Below, one piece after another: positions 1-7,072 of a stretch of 9,172 nucleotides of DNA. The stretch covers positions 1 to 9,172 of the forward strand of contig RFIV01000128.1 in assembly GCA_003695085.1 (NCBI GenBank), in the 5' to 3' direction. The DNA is from Gammaproteobacteria bacterium. Lineage in GTDB: Bacteria; Pseudomonadota; Gammaproteobacteria; Pseudomonadales; Oleiphilaceae. A model generated the notes under the pieces. It did no database searches and was not told where the DNA came from. It saw only the letters and a program-made list of their open reading frames with translations. A program made the translations under genes and the position numbers. Each line of letters begins with the position of its first letter. Position 1 is the first letter of the stretch.

Positions 1-1229
1 CCAAAACCGTGGCCATGCTGGTGCCGGAACAGCCTCAGGGCCCCTATGCTCAGTTCAACCCGGCGCCGTCCTTCAACCTGCTGCGGCAGAAGCTGATGGA
101 AACCGCGACCGTCAAGGAACTGGATCTGAAGGATGGCAAGGTCCCGGCGGATGTCGATGTCCTGCTGGTGCTGGCACCGCGTGAGCTCAGCGAACTTCAA
201 CAGTATGCGATTGACCAGTTCCTGATGCGCGGCGGCACGGTGCTGATGGCCGCTTCGCCCTTCGCCACCGAACTGACGGCACGCAGTCTGGCGGCCACGG
301 AAAAGGACACCGGGCTTGAGAAGTGGCTGGCCCAGCAGGGTCTGACCATCAAGAAGCAACTGGTGGCCGACCCGATGAACAGCCGCTTTCCGGTGCCGGT
401 TACCCGCCGCATGGGCGGTTTCCAGTTCCAGGAAGTGCGCCTGCTGGATTACCCGTTCTTCATTGATGCCCGGGATGACCGCCTGAATCAGGACAGCCCC
501 ATCACCAAGGGCCTGCCGCAGGTCACAATGGCCTGGGCCTCCCCCATCGAGGTCGATCAGGCGAAACAGAAGGAGCGGACACTGACAACCCTGATCACCT
601 CCTCCAATCAGGCCTGGCTGACCGACGGAGCGGACATCACTCCGCGCATGGACAACGGTCAGCTCAGCCCCTGGCAGCCGGAAGGTGAGCGTGGGCGTTA
701 TACACTGGGCATCATGCTCGAGGGCGTGTTCCAGTCAGCGTTCAGTGACAGCTACAATCCGCTGCTGGCCAAGGCGCGGGAAGAAGCGGATGCAGCGAAG
801 AACAAGGAGAAGGATGCGTCAGGGGATGAGACGAAGCAGAAAGACGGCAACAAGGCGCTCGAGATTCCGCCGTTTGTCAGCAAGTCGCCGGAATCCGCCC
901 GCCTGTTCCTGTTCAGCTCTGCGGAGTTTCTGGCAGATCAGACCATTCAGCTGACTTCCTCCACCGAACGGGCGCTCTATCTCAACAGCCTGCAGCTGAT
1001 CCAGAATGCCGTGGACTGGTCACTCGAGGATCGCGCACTGCTGAGCATCCGTTCACGCAGCAGCTTTGCCAACACCCTGATACCCATGGATCAGGACACC
1101 CAAGCCTTCTGGGAGTACCTGAACTATGTGCTGGCGGCATTGGGTGTGGCGCTGGTGTACACGCTGTTCCGGGTCATGCAACGCCGCCGGCTGCAAGCCT
1201 GGGCCCGCATGCTGAATATGGAGGTGTAA
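1..1229 (+). CDS. GldG-type ABC transporter auxiliary protein, 3' part
   Basis: This is the C-terminal part of a GldG-family protein. The reading frame is open through the left edge (codons AAA-ACC precede the GTG at 9), so neither that GTG nor the ATG at 15 need be the real start. Family-typical features visible here are a segment ending in LSELQQYAIDQFLMRGGTV followed by a run of hydrophobic residues, matching the GldG core in which a polypeptide is proposed to sit next to an ABC permease. A Lys/Glu/Asp-rich linker follows at about 770-870. A single hydrophobic helix near 1107-1180 (LNYVLAALGVALVYTLF) ends in an Arg-rich cytoplasmic tail, suggesting a mainly periplasmic domain anchored at its C terminus. 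It is followed one base later by a DUF4340 gene, the usual partner. The name comes from Bacteroidetes gliding genes, but in proteobacteria the family has no proven gliding role and the transported substrate is unknown. Confidence 0.8.
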   Translation, partial: KTVAMLVPEQPQGPYAQFNPAPSFNLLRQKLMETATVKELDLKDGKVPADVDVLLVLAPRELSELQQYAIDQFLMRGGTVLMAASPFATELTARSLAATEKDTGLEKWLAQQGLTIKKQLVADPMNSRFPVPVTRRMGGFQFQEVRLLDYPFFIDARDDRLNQDSPITKGLPQVTMAWASPIEVDQAKQKERTLTTLITSSNQAWLTDGADITPRMDNGQLSPWQPEGERGRYTLGIMLEGVFQSAFSDSYNPLLAKAREEADAAKNKEKDASGDETKQKDGNKALEIPPFVSKSPESARLFLFSSAEFLADQTIQLTSSTERALYLNSLQLIQNAVDWSLEDRALLSIRSRSSFANTLIPMDQDTQAFWEYLNYVLAALGVALVYTLFRVMQRRRLQAWARMLNMEV

Positions 1230-1230
1230 C

Positions 1231-2253
1231 ATGAAGCGATGGATCAACCTGCTCACGCTTCTGCTGGGTATTCAGATCGTTCTCGGGGTCGCGTTGCTGG
1301 CCACCAACCAGCAGGCGGACTTCAGCCAGGCCGGGCCCCTGTTCACGGCTGATCTGGCCAATGCGGATCAGTGGGTGATTGCCGATGAGGACGGCAATAC
1401 CGTGACGCTGAAAAACGTGGACGGCAAATGGGTGCTGCCGGATCTGCATGCATTGCCTGCAGACAGCAGCAAGCTGACGGACGCGGTGGCCAAGCTCGGG
1501 AAGCTCAAGCGCGGCTGGCCCGTGGCCCGCACCCCCGAAGCACACGAACGCTTCAAGCTCACGGATGGCAAGCACGTGCGCAAGGTCGTGGTGAAAAAGG
1601 GCGATGATACGCTGGCGAGCTTCTATCTGGGCACCTCCCCGACCTTCAAGCGCATCCATCTGCGCCTGGACGGGGATGACAATGTGTACGCGATCGATTT
1701 CGCCGCCTACGAGCTGCCTGCCAAGGCCAGCGACTGGCTGGACACGCAGGTGGCCGCCGTGGATCCGGACAGCCTGACACGCATTGAGGGCAAGGACTTC
1801 ACCCTGGCACGCGACGGAGACAGCTGGAAAGTCAGCCCCATCCCGGACGGCAAGGTGCAGGATGACAAGGGTGTGGACGCCTTGCTGGATGACCTGAAAA
1901 CACTGAGCGTACTGGATGTGCTGGGTACGGAGGCCAAGCCGGAATATGGGCTGGACGCGCCCGTGGTGAAGTGGACGCTGACACCTAAGTCAGGCGAGCC
2001 CATCACCTTCACGCTGGGCAAGCACAAGGACGGCTGGTATGCACTCCGGCGCTCCGATCAGCCGGTGATCTTCAAGGTCGCCGCCTACATCGGGGACAAG
2101 CTCGCCGCCAAGGGTATCGGGCCGCTGACCAAGGAGGCCCCCACAGATGAAGACAAGGCCGCGGAACCCAAGGGCGAAGCGCCGGAGGGTGATGCCCAGG
2201 CTTCAGACTCCGCCGAAGCGGGCCATTCCGGCCAGGAAGGCGCCGCTCAGTAA
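1231..2253 (+). CDS. DUF4340 domain-containing protein
   Basis: This 340-residue protein of the DUF4340 family has no established biochemical function. Its N terminus (about residues 1-27, rich in Leu, Ile and Val after MKRW) is a signal anchor or uncleaved signal sequence, so the bulk is probably periplasmic. The body shows the family pattern of repeated short beta-rich units (WVLPDLHALPAD, SFYLGTSPTFKRIHLRLDG, TFTLGKHKDGWYALRR), suggesting two similar halves. The last 40 or so residues are a Glu/Ala/Asp/Gly-rich, probably disordered tail. The start is set by GGAGG at 1220-1224, six bases before the ATG, and the ATG lies one base after the stop of the GldG-type gene, so the two are almost certainly cotranscribed and probably act with the same ABC transporter. 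That partnership is known by conserved gene order rather than by experiment here. Confidence 0.82.
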   Translation: MKRWINLLTLLLGIQIVLGVALLATNQQADFSQAGPLFTADLANADQWVIADEDGNTVTLKNVDGKWVLPDLHALPADSSKLTDAVAKLGKLKRGWPVARTPEAHERFKLTDGKHVRKVVVKKGDDTLASFYLGTSPTFKRIHLRLDGDDNVYAIDFAAYELPAKASDWLDTQVAAVDPDSLTRIEGKDFTLARDGDSWKVSPIPDGKVQDDKGVDALLDDLKTLSVLDVLGTEAKPEYGLDAPVVKWTLTPKSGEPITFTLGKHKDGWYALRRSDQPVIFKVAAYIGDKLAAKGIGPLTKEAPTDEDKAAEPKGEAPEGDAQASDSAEAGHSGQEGAAQ

Positions 2254-2268
2254 CCGGCACACCTTTCG

Positions 2269-2288
2269 CGCCCGGCCTGTGCCGGGCG
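2269..2288 (+). terminator. Probable intrinsic terminator of the GldG/DUF4340 operon
   Basis: A perfect 8-bp GC-rich stem (CGCCCGGC at 2269-2276, GCCGGGCG at 2281-2288) with a four-base loop CTGT begins 16 bases after the DUF4340 stop. It is followed by TTTGCTATTT, a modest and interrupted T-rich tail. On the opposite strand no T tract follows the stem, so it should act mainly on rightward transcripts rather than on the convergent solute-binding-protein gene. Confidence 0.6.
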
Positions 2289-2305
2289 TTTGCTATTTAG
2301 CCTTG

Positions 2306-2317
2306 AGAGGCGCCTCT
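2306..2317. repeat. 12-bp perfect palindrome at the convergent gene end
   Basis: AGAGGCGCCTCT reads the same on both strands and overlaps the stop codon (2316-2318) of the leftward solute-binding-protein gene. It has no loop and no following T tract on the minus strand, so it is not a convincing terminator for that gene. It may be chance or a weak transcript-end structure. Confidence 0.35.
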
Positions 2318-3098
2318 ACTGTCCATAACGACCGCGCACCGCCTCTGTCACCGGATCCCGCACTTCGCCAATGGTTTGCCAGATCCGCCGGGCGAGCTTT
2401 TCCTGGCGCTGCATGAAATCATGACTGAAAAGCAGAAAGTAATCCTTGGTGCTGATGGGTAGGGATAGCCGCTCGATATCTTTCAGATCATCCCCCGCAA
2501 GCCGACTCCAGGCGTCCACGACCACCGACTGATGGGCCGCCAGCGCGATACGCCCTTCTCGGAGCAACCGGAACAGATACGCGGTATCCCGCGCCTCCAG
2601 CACCTCGTAGCCAGCCTCCCGCAAGTCATCCGCGACCGAATATCCCTGGTTGGCGCCGATGGGCAGCGTCAGTCCTTCGAAGCGCTGCCCATGCCAGCTG
2701 AACCGATTCACCTTCAGGCTATAAAAGTAGTAGGTCAACGTGGCCATGCGCAACGCATGATCCGGTTGCTCCGCTTTCATGGGATAGACAGCCAGTGCCT
2801 CCCTGTCCGGCTTCCACGAATAGATGAACGCCCCGTCCAGCCGCCCCTTGCCCAGCTCAAAAAGCACCCGCTTGTTGGGCCAGCGCACATACTCAACGGA
2901 CAGGCCGAGCCGGTTGACCACCTCATTGAGAATGTCAAAGGAAATACCCGGAGGGTTCCGGTCATGTGCAAGCTGATAGGGTGGCGAGGCGGGCTCGGCG
3001 TATCCCAGGCGCAAGGGCCTGTCCAGTGACTCGGCGAGAGCGCCGGCAGCAAGCATCACCCCAAGGAGAATACTGGCCCAAATGCCAGCGGTACGCAT
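2316..3098 (-). CDS. Orphan periplasmic solute-binding protein (SBP_bac_3 type)
   Basis: This 260-residue exported protein resembles family 3 extracellular solute-binding proteins, which commonly bind amino acids or related polar solutes. Residues 1-22 form a signal peptide: a short basic start, a hydrophobic core, then ALA-ES as a likely signal peptidase I site. The mature protein begins with the typical first strand (LRLGYAEPASPPYQ), followed by GISFDILNEVVNRLGLSVEY and KGRLDGAFIYSW, which match the family order of strand, helix and ligand-pocket loop. The later part (GANQGYSVADDL, LFRLLREGRIALAA) fits the second lobe. Length is near the family's usual size. The start at 3098 is preceded by AGGGG about nine bases upstream on the minus strand. 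No permease or ATPase gene adjoins it, so it may serve a distant transporter, or act as a sensor or redox-associated binding protein. Its ligand cannot be read from the sequence. Confidence 0.8.
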   Translation of the reverse strand: MRTAGIWASILLGVMLAAGALAESLDRPLRLGYAEPASPPYQLAHDRNPPGISFDILNEVVNRLGLSVEYVRWPNKRVLFELGKGRLDGAFIYSWKPDREALAVYPMKAEQPDHALRMATLTYYFYSLKVNRFSWHGQRFEGLTLPIGANQGYSVADDLREAGYEVLEARDTAYLFRLLREGRIALAAHQSVVVDAWSRLAGDDLKDIERLSLPISTKDYFLLFSHDFMQRQEKLARRIWQTIGEVRDPVTEAVRGRYGQ

Positions 3099-3163
3099 AT
3101 CCGAAGTCCCCTGGGCCTCTTTGGATTCCAGTTTAGCATGAGCAGAGCGACAGGGCAGGTCGC

Positions 3164-3193
3164 AGTATATCGTTCTATTTTTTGGGATATAAA
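3164..3193 (-). promoter_or_regulatory. Candidate sigma70 promoter for the solute-binding-protein gene
   Basis: Read on the minus strand, TTTATA (3193-3188, four of six matches to TTGACA) is followed after 18 bases by TATACT (3169-3164, five of six matches to TATAAT). Transcription would start near 3157, giving a leader of roughly 60 bases before the ATG at 3098. This is a visual match only. Confidence 0.4.
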
Positions 3194-3197
3194 AAAT
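3177..3197. repeat. A/T inverted repeat in the divergent promoter region
   Basis: ATTTTTT at 3177-3183 and AAAAAAT at 3191-3197 form a 7-bp perfect dyad around GGGATAT. It overlaps the candidate leftward promoter spacer and -35 box, so it could be a regulator site or simply intrinsically curved DNA. No specific regulator is recognised. Confidence 0.35.
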
Positions 3198-3325
3198 TAG
3201 TCTGACGGCTTCTCAGTGTGCGCCTGAAGCCCGCGAAATAAAACTGAAAAATGTACATCAAAAGATGGAATGGCTTCATGTGCTCAACACGAGCGGTCAA
3301 GCTACATGTTTCGTATATTTCGAAC

Positions 3326-3354
3326 TTGCAGGCGTTATTTCAGAGGCGTATAGT
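3326..3354 (+). promoter_or_regulatory. Candidate sigma70 promoter for the hyf-type operon
   Basis: TTGCAG at 3326-3331 (matching the first three -35 positions) and TATAGT at 3349-3354 (five of six to the -10 consensus) are separated by exactly 17 bases. Transcription would start near 3361, leaving a leader of about 65 bases before the hyfB ATG at 3427. A small 5-bp hairpin (CAGCC 3357-3361, GGCTG 3368-3372) lies at the predicted transcript start. If right, this promoter lies inside the upstream open extension of hyfB, supporting the downstream start. Confidence 0.4.
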
Positions 3355-3417
3355 GACAGCCGCCAAAGGCTGCTATGGTACAAAAAGCCCTTCCCCACGA
3401 TAAATATAGACCGACGC

Positions 3418-3422
3418 GGAGG
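3418..3422 (+). promoter_or_regulatory. Ribosome binding site that fixes the hyfB start
   Basis: GGAGG lies four bases before the ATG at 3427. The spacing is short but usable. The farther in-frame ATG at 3265 has no comparable site: the bases before it are A-rich (ACATCAAAAG). This supports a 675-residue HyfB starting MPEGLL. Confidence 0.6.
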
Positions 3423-3426
3423 CCAC

Positions 3427-5454
3427 ATGCCAGAAGGTCTGCTGATCAGTGTCTGGTTCACGCTCGGAGCTGCGTTTTCAGCCATTGTGCTGCCGCACCG
3501 CTGGATTCGCTATACCACGCCGACGCTGCTCGCGTTGGCTGGCATTTCAGTCACACTCACAGTACTGCCGTGGCTGACCGGCACGCCATCACACAGCTGG
3601 GAAAGTGCCTTTGGATTGCCCTGGCTGAAATGGCAGTTCCGACTGGATGCACTGTCCGCTCTGTTCTCCCTGATTATCGGTGTACTGGTCGTACTCATTG
3701 CCCCATACATTCCGGCCTATCTGCGCCACGATGGCCACGGAAAATCGCAACGCCCGCTCCTGGCTTTCACGTCGACCTTCATTCTGGGTATGTTCTGGGT
3801 CACCTGGGCCAATGATGCCTTTTCCTTCATGATTGCCTGGGAGCTGATGTCTGTCTCCAGTTTTTTTCTGGTCTGCCATCACCATGAAGACAGCGCCAAC
3901 CGGCGTGCAGGCTTTCTTTACATGCTGATGGCGCATGTGGGCGCCATTGCCATCCTGCTCAGCTTCGCGGTGTTTGCGGCCCACGCACACAGCTTCACCT
4001 TTGACGCCGCGCGGGAGCTGACCCTGAGCCCGGGCTGGGCAACGCTGGCCTTTGCCCTGGCACTGCTTGGATTCGGCATGAAGGCGGGCCTGATTCCGGT
4101 GCATGTCTGGCTGCCCGAAGCCCACCCGGTCGCCCCGTCCTTTGTTTCGGCGCTGATGTCCGGGGTCATGCTCAAGGTGGCAGTATATGGGTTCCTGCGC
4201 GTTGCACTGGATCTGTCCGGAGAGGTGTATACCGGCTGGGGCGTGACGGTGATGCTCATCGGAGCCGTAACCGCACTGTACGGCATCCTGCACGCTACCG
4301 TACAGTCCGAGATCAAGCGTCTGCTGGCCTACAGTTCCATTGAAAATATCGGCATCATTTTCTTTGCCATCGGCATGGCACTGATCTTTCTGGCCAACGG
4401 CCATACCCTCTATGCTTCGCTGGCCTTCGTGGCCGCACTGGCCCATGCGGTCAACCACGCGCTGTACAAGAGCCTGATGTTTCTCGCGGCCGGTGCAGTG
4501 ATTCAGATGAGCCGCCAGTCCAACATTGAGCGCATGGGGGGACTGCTGCGTCTCATGCCCTTTACCGGCGCCTTTTTCCTCCTGGGCACGCTGGCCATTA
4601 CCGCGTTGCCGCCACTCAACGGATTCGTCAGCGAGTGGCTGACATTGCAGGCGGCCCTGCAATCCATTCACCTGGAGAGCGGTATTCTGCGCTCGATCGT
4701 GCCACTGGCTGCCGCCCTCATCATCCTGACCAGTGCCATTTCCATTGTGGCCTTTACCAAGTTGTTCGGGATTGCATTTCTGGGGCGGCCGCGTCACCGC
4801 CAGACCCGGCGAAGCAAGCCCGCCCCCGTCCCCATGGTCGTCAGTTTTTCGCTGATCACACTGGCCTGCCTGATCATCGGCGTGCAACCACAGTACCTGA
4901 TCGGACTGCTGACCGAAGTGCCGGGCCAGCTTTTCAACGGCGGGCTGCCTGAAATCAATCGCCACGGCTGGCTGTGGATCACGCCGGTTTCCTCTGCTGT
5001 CGCCAGCTACAGCGCGCCCCTCGTCTTTACCGGGATCAGCTTGTCGGTCTTTATCTGGTGGTGCGTGTACCAATGGCTGAAACGCCACCACGGTGAAGCC
5101 GCGCACCCGCGGGTCCCCGCCTGGGGATGTGGCTTCGGGGGTGAGACCGCCCGGACCCAATACAGTGGATACGCTTTCAGCATGCCCTTGCAACGTATTC
5201 TCCAGGGGCTTTGGGTGGAAAATGACACGCTGACCGAAGAGCCGTCCCCGCATGAGGGGCTTCTCCCCGTCCGCAAACAGTTTCAGTCGGGCACGCAGGA
5301 CCGGATCTGGTTCTGGCTCTACCTGCCGGTGGCACAGATGGTCAACCGGGGTGCACGGCTCGTCTCCCGCATGCAGACCGGTCGCGTGCGTCATTACCTG
5401 GCCTATTCCTTTTTCACTCTGGTGGTGTTGCTATGGATCAACAGTGGGATCTGA
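3427..5454 (+). CDS. hyfB: Hydrogenase-4 subunit B-like antiporter-type membrane subunit
   Basis: A 675-residue integral membrane protein of the NuoL/MrpA-type proton-conducting family, closest in layout to HyfB/HycC of formate hydrogenlyases (E. coli HyfB is about 672 residues). Key charged residues of the family's proton path are present: Glu139 in WELMSVSSFFLV, Lys219 in GFGMKAGLIPVHVWLPEAH, Lys297 in EIKRLLAYSSIENIG, and Lys348 in NHALYKSLMFLAAG. LPPLNGFVSEW follows in the late core. The C-terminal region carries the HyfB/HycC-type W566-G-C568-G motif followed by a TARTQYSGYAF segment, and a final hydrophobic helix. I chose the ATG at 3427 over 3265 because of its ribosome binding site, the onset of hydrophobic sequence and the family length. 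The gene overlaps hyfC by 22 bases. The expected role is proton or sodium translocation coupled to electron transfer by the HyfG-containing arm. Confidence 0.88.
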   Translation: MPEGLLISVWFTLGAAFSAIVLPHRWIRYTTPTLLALAGISVTLTVLPWLTGTPSHSWESAFGLPWLKWQFRLDALSALFSLIIGVLVVLIAPYIPAYLRHDGHGKSQRPLLAFTSTFILGMFWVTWANDAFSFMIAWELMSVSSFFLVCHHHEDSANRRAGFLYMLMAHVGAIAILLSFAVFAAHAHSFTFDAARELTLSPGWATLAFALALLGFGMKAGLIPVHVWLPEAHPVAPSFVSALMSGVMLKVAVYGFLRVALDLSGEVYTGWGVTVMLIGAVTALYGILHATVQSEIKRLLAYSSIENIGIIFFAIGMALIFLANGHTLYASLAFVAALAHAVNHALYKSLMFLAAGAVIQMSRQSNIERMGGLLRLMPFTGAFFLLGTLAITALPPLNGFVSEWLTLQAALQSIHLESGILRSIVPLAAALIILTSAISIVAFTKLFGIAFLGRPRHRQTRRSKPAPVPMVVSFSLITLACLIIGVQPQYLIGLLTEVPGQLFNGGLPEINRHGWLWITPVSSAVASYSAPLVFTGISLSVFIWWCVYQWLKRHHGEAAHPRVPAWGCGFGGETARTQYSGYAFSMPLQRILQGLWVENDTLTEEPSPHEGLLPVRKQFQSGTQDRIWFWLYLPVAQMVNRGARLVSRMQTGRVRHYLAYSFFTLVVLLWINSGI

Positions 5455-6395
5455 CCGGCTGGTTGCTGGCCCTGGGCCAGACACTGGCTCTGATGGCGTT
5501 GGCGCCCCTGTACGCGGGCTGGATCAAGTGGGTCAAGTGTCACCTGCAGAATCGTCGGGCACCGAGCATATTTCAGCCCTACCGGGGGCTGAACAAGTTG
5601 TTTCACAAGCGCCCGATTCTGGCTGAAAACGCCTCGGTCATATTTCGCATGGCCCCTTACATACTGCTTGGTGCCATGCTGCTTGCAGCCTCGGCGGTGC
5701 CCTTTGTAACCACCCACCTGCCCACCACTGCCGTGGTGGACATGATTGTACTGGTGGGCTACTTCGCACTCGCCAAGTTTTTCCTGGTGCTGGCGGGCAT
5801 GGACGTGGGAACCTCGTTCGGCGGCATGGGTTCCAGCCGCGAAGCCAATTTTTCAGCCTTTGCCGAGCCGGCCATGTTGCTGGTGGTCTTTACCCTGGCC
5901 ATGGTGGCCTCATCCACCAACCTGTCCATCGTCATGCAGGCGCTGCAGGAGACCGGCCTGGTGCTGCGCCCCTCGCTGGCGTTCATTCTCGCCGCGCTGC
6001 TGATGGTCGGGCTGGCAGAGAATGGCCGGATCCCCGTGGACAATCCCGCCACACACCTGGAACTCACCATGATCCATGAGGCGATGATTCTGGAGTACAG
6101 TGGCCGCTATCTGGCGATGGTGGAATGGGCAGCACAGGTCAAGCTGATGCTCTATGGCGTCCTCATCGTCAATATTTTCTTCCCCTTTGATCTGGCAGCC
6201 GATCTGACGGCCCCTGCCCTCCTGCTGGCACTCGGTAGCGTTCTGATCAAGCTGGCCTTCATGGGGGCCGGACTGGCGGTGGTGGAAACCGGACTGGCCA
6301 AGATGCGACTGTTCCGGGTGCCCACCTTTCTGATTCTGGCGTTCATGCTCGCCTTCATGGGCATGTTCAGTCACATTCTGCTGGAGGTGGCGTAA
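5433..6395 (+). CDS. hyfC: Hydrogenase-4 subunit C-like (NuoH family) membrane subunit
   Basis: A 320-residue, multi-helix membrane protein of the NuoH/HycD/HyfC family (E. coli HyfC is about 315), the subunit that joins the membrane arm to the electron-transfer arm. Diagnostic motifs are NRRAPSIFQPYRGLNKLF near the N terminus, S-S-R136-E137 in GSSREANFSAFAEPAML, and E196-N-G-R199-IPVDNPATHLE followed by LTMIHEAMILEYSGR. These acidic and arginine residues line the region corresponding to the quinone or electron-arm interface in complex I. Here they would face the hydrogenase-like module, as no quinone site is expected in the FHL type. The start at 5433 lies inside hyfB (22-base overlap) with a G-rich GGTGGT upstream. 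The N-terminal alignment with HyfC from its first residues supports this start. The stop overlaps the hyfE ATG by one base (TAATG), implying translational coupling. Confidence 0.88.
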   Translation: MDQQWDLTGWLLALGQTLALMALAPLYAGWIKWVKCHLQNRRAPSIFQPYRGLNKLFHKRPILAENASVIFRMAPYILLGAMLLAASAVPFVTTHLPTTAVVDMIVLVGYFALAKFFLVLAGMDVGTSFGGMGSSREANFSAFAEPAMLLVVFTLAMVASSTNLSIVMQALQETGLVLRPSLAFILAALLMVGLAENGRIPVDNPATHLELTMIHEAMILEYSGRYLAMVEWAAQVKLMLYGVLIVNIFFPFDLAADLTAPALLLALGSVLIKLAFMGAGLAVVETGLAKMRLFRVPTFLILAFMLAFMGMFSHILLEVA

Positions 6396-7072
6396 TGAAC
6401 CTGACTGAAATGAATCTGTTCCAGCAGGCCATTCTGACAGCCTCCGCAATGGTCATGTTCATGTCTTTCCTGTTGCTGTCCCAGTCGAGGGTCATTTCAA
6501 CGATTCATACCTTTGCCGCCCAGAGTGTGCTGATTGTACTCATTACGGGGTTGGTGGCCATCGAGGAACGGGAGCTGCATCTGGCCTGGTCGGCGCTGCT
6601 GACCCTGGTGCTCAAGGTCATCTTCATCCCCTGGCTCCTGCACCGGATTGCCCGCAAGTTTCGCATACAACGCGCCGCAGACATCATGTATTCACCGGCA
6701 CTGGTCATGCTCGCCGGGGGTGCCATCGCCATTTTCTGCTACTACATTGCGTTGCCCATCGAACGCTACATTGAAGGCATCACCCGCCCCATCGTGGCCA
6801 TCAGCATGACCACGGTCATGCTTGGCTTTCTGATCCTGATTACCCGCTCGAAGGCCATCTCTCAGGTGATCGGTTTCATGGCAATCGAGAACGGCCTGTT
6901 CCTGGCTGCCGTCTCGGCCACCCAGGGCATGCCCATGATCGTGGAAATCGGGGTGGCCTTCGACGTGCTGGTAGCGGCCATCATCTTCGGCGTCTTCTTC
7001 TTCCAGATGAAGGAGAGTTTCGACTCATTCGATGTGGATCATCTGAACCAGCTCAGCGAGGGGGATGCATGA
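6395..7072 (+). CDS. hyfE: Hydrogenase-4 subunit E-like (NuoK-containing) membrane subunit
   Basis: A 225-residue membrane protein matching HyfE (E. coli about 216). The second half resembles NuoK: Glu165 in FMAIENGLFLAAVSA and Glu184 in MIVEIGVAFDVLVAA sit in consecutive hydrophobic helices, as the two membrane glutamates of NuoK do, and are expected to belong to the proton pathway. The first half is an additional set of about three to four helices with LVAIEERELHLAW and LVLKVIFIPWLL. The protein ends in a polar, acidic tail. A strong GGAGG at 6383-6387, seven bases before the ATG, precedes the start within the end of hyfC, and the stop overlaps the hyfF start as ATGA. There is no sign of truncation. 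Confidence 0.87.
   Translation: MNLTEMNLFQQAILTASAMVMFMSFLLLSQSRVISTIHTFAAQSVLIVLITGLVAIEERELHLAWSALLTLVLKVIFIPWLLHRIARKFRIQRAADIMYSPALVMLAGGAIAIFCYYIALPIERYIEGITRPIVAISMTTVMLGFLILITRSKAISQVIGFMAIENGLFLAAVSATQGMPMIVEIGVAFDVLVAAIIFGVFFFQMKESFDSFDVDHLNQLSEGDA

Larger units (their letters stand above)
3099..3426. other. Divergent intergenic region between the SBP gene and hyfB
   Basis: This 328-base spacer separates the leftward solute-binding-protein gene from the rightward hyf-type operon. It is locally much richer in A and T than its neighbours, especially 3164-3200 and 3230-3270. It holds one candidate promoter per direction, an A/T-rich inverted repeat, and a short CATC-AAAA-GATG dyad at 3256-3267. 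I saw no tRNA, no riboswitch-like fold and no sigma54-type GG-N10-GC element. A 54-codon open extension of hyfB runs back to 3265 but does not look coding. Confidence 0.7.

Noticed and set aside
3256..3267. CATC-AAAA-GATG dyad as a possible FNR-like site
   Set aside because: The half sites and spacing do not match TTGAT-N4-ATCAA, and 4-bp arms are expected by chance.
3265..3300. TGG...GC spacing resembling a sigma54 promoter near TGGCTTCATGTGC
   Set aside because: The GG to GC distance is eight rather than ten bases and the flanking bases do not match the -24/-12 consensus.
3589..5394. A 601-codon open frame on the minus strand opposite hyfB
   Set aside because: It is rich in Gln, His, Arg and Gly with no recognisable domain, typical of a reverse-strand shadow of a GC-rich membrane protein gene whose own motifs are clear.
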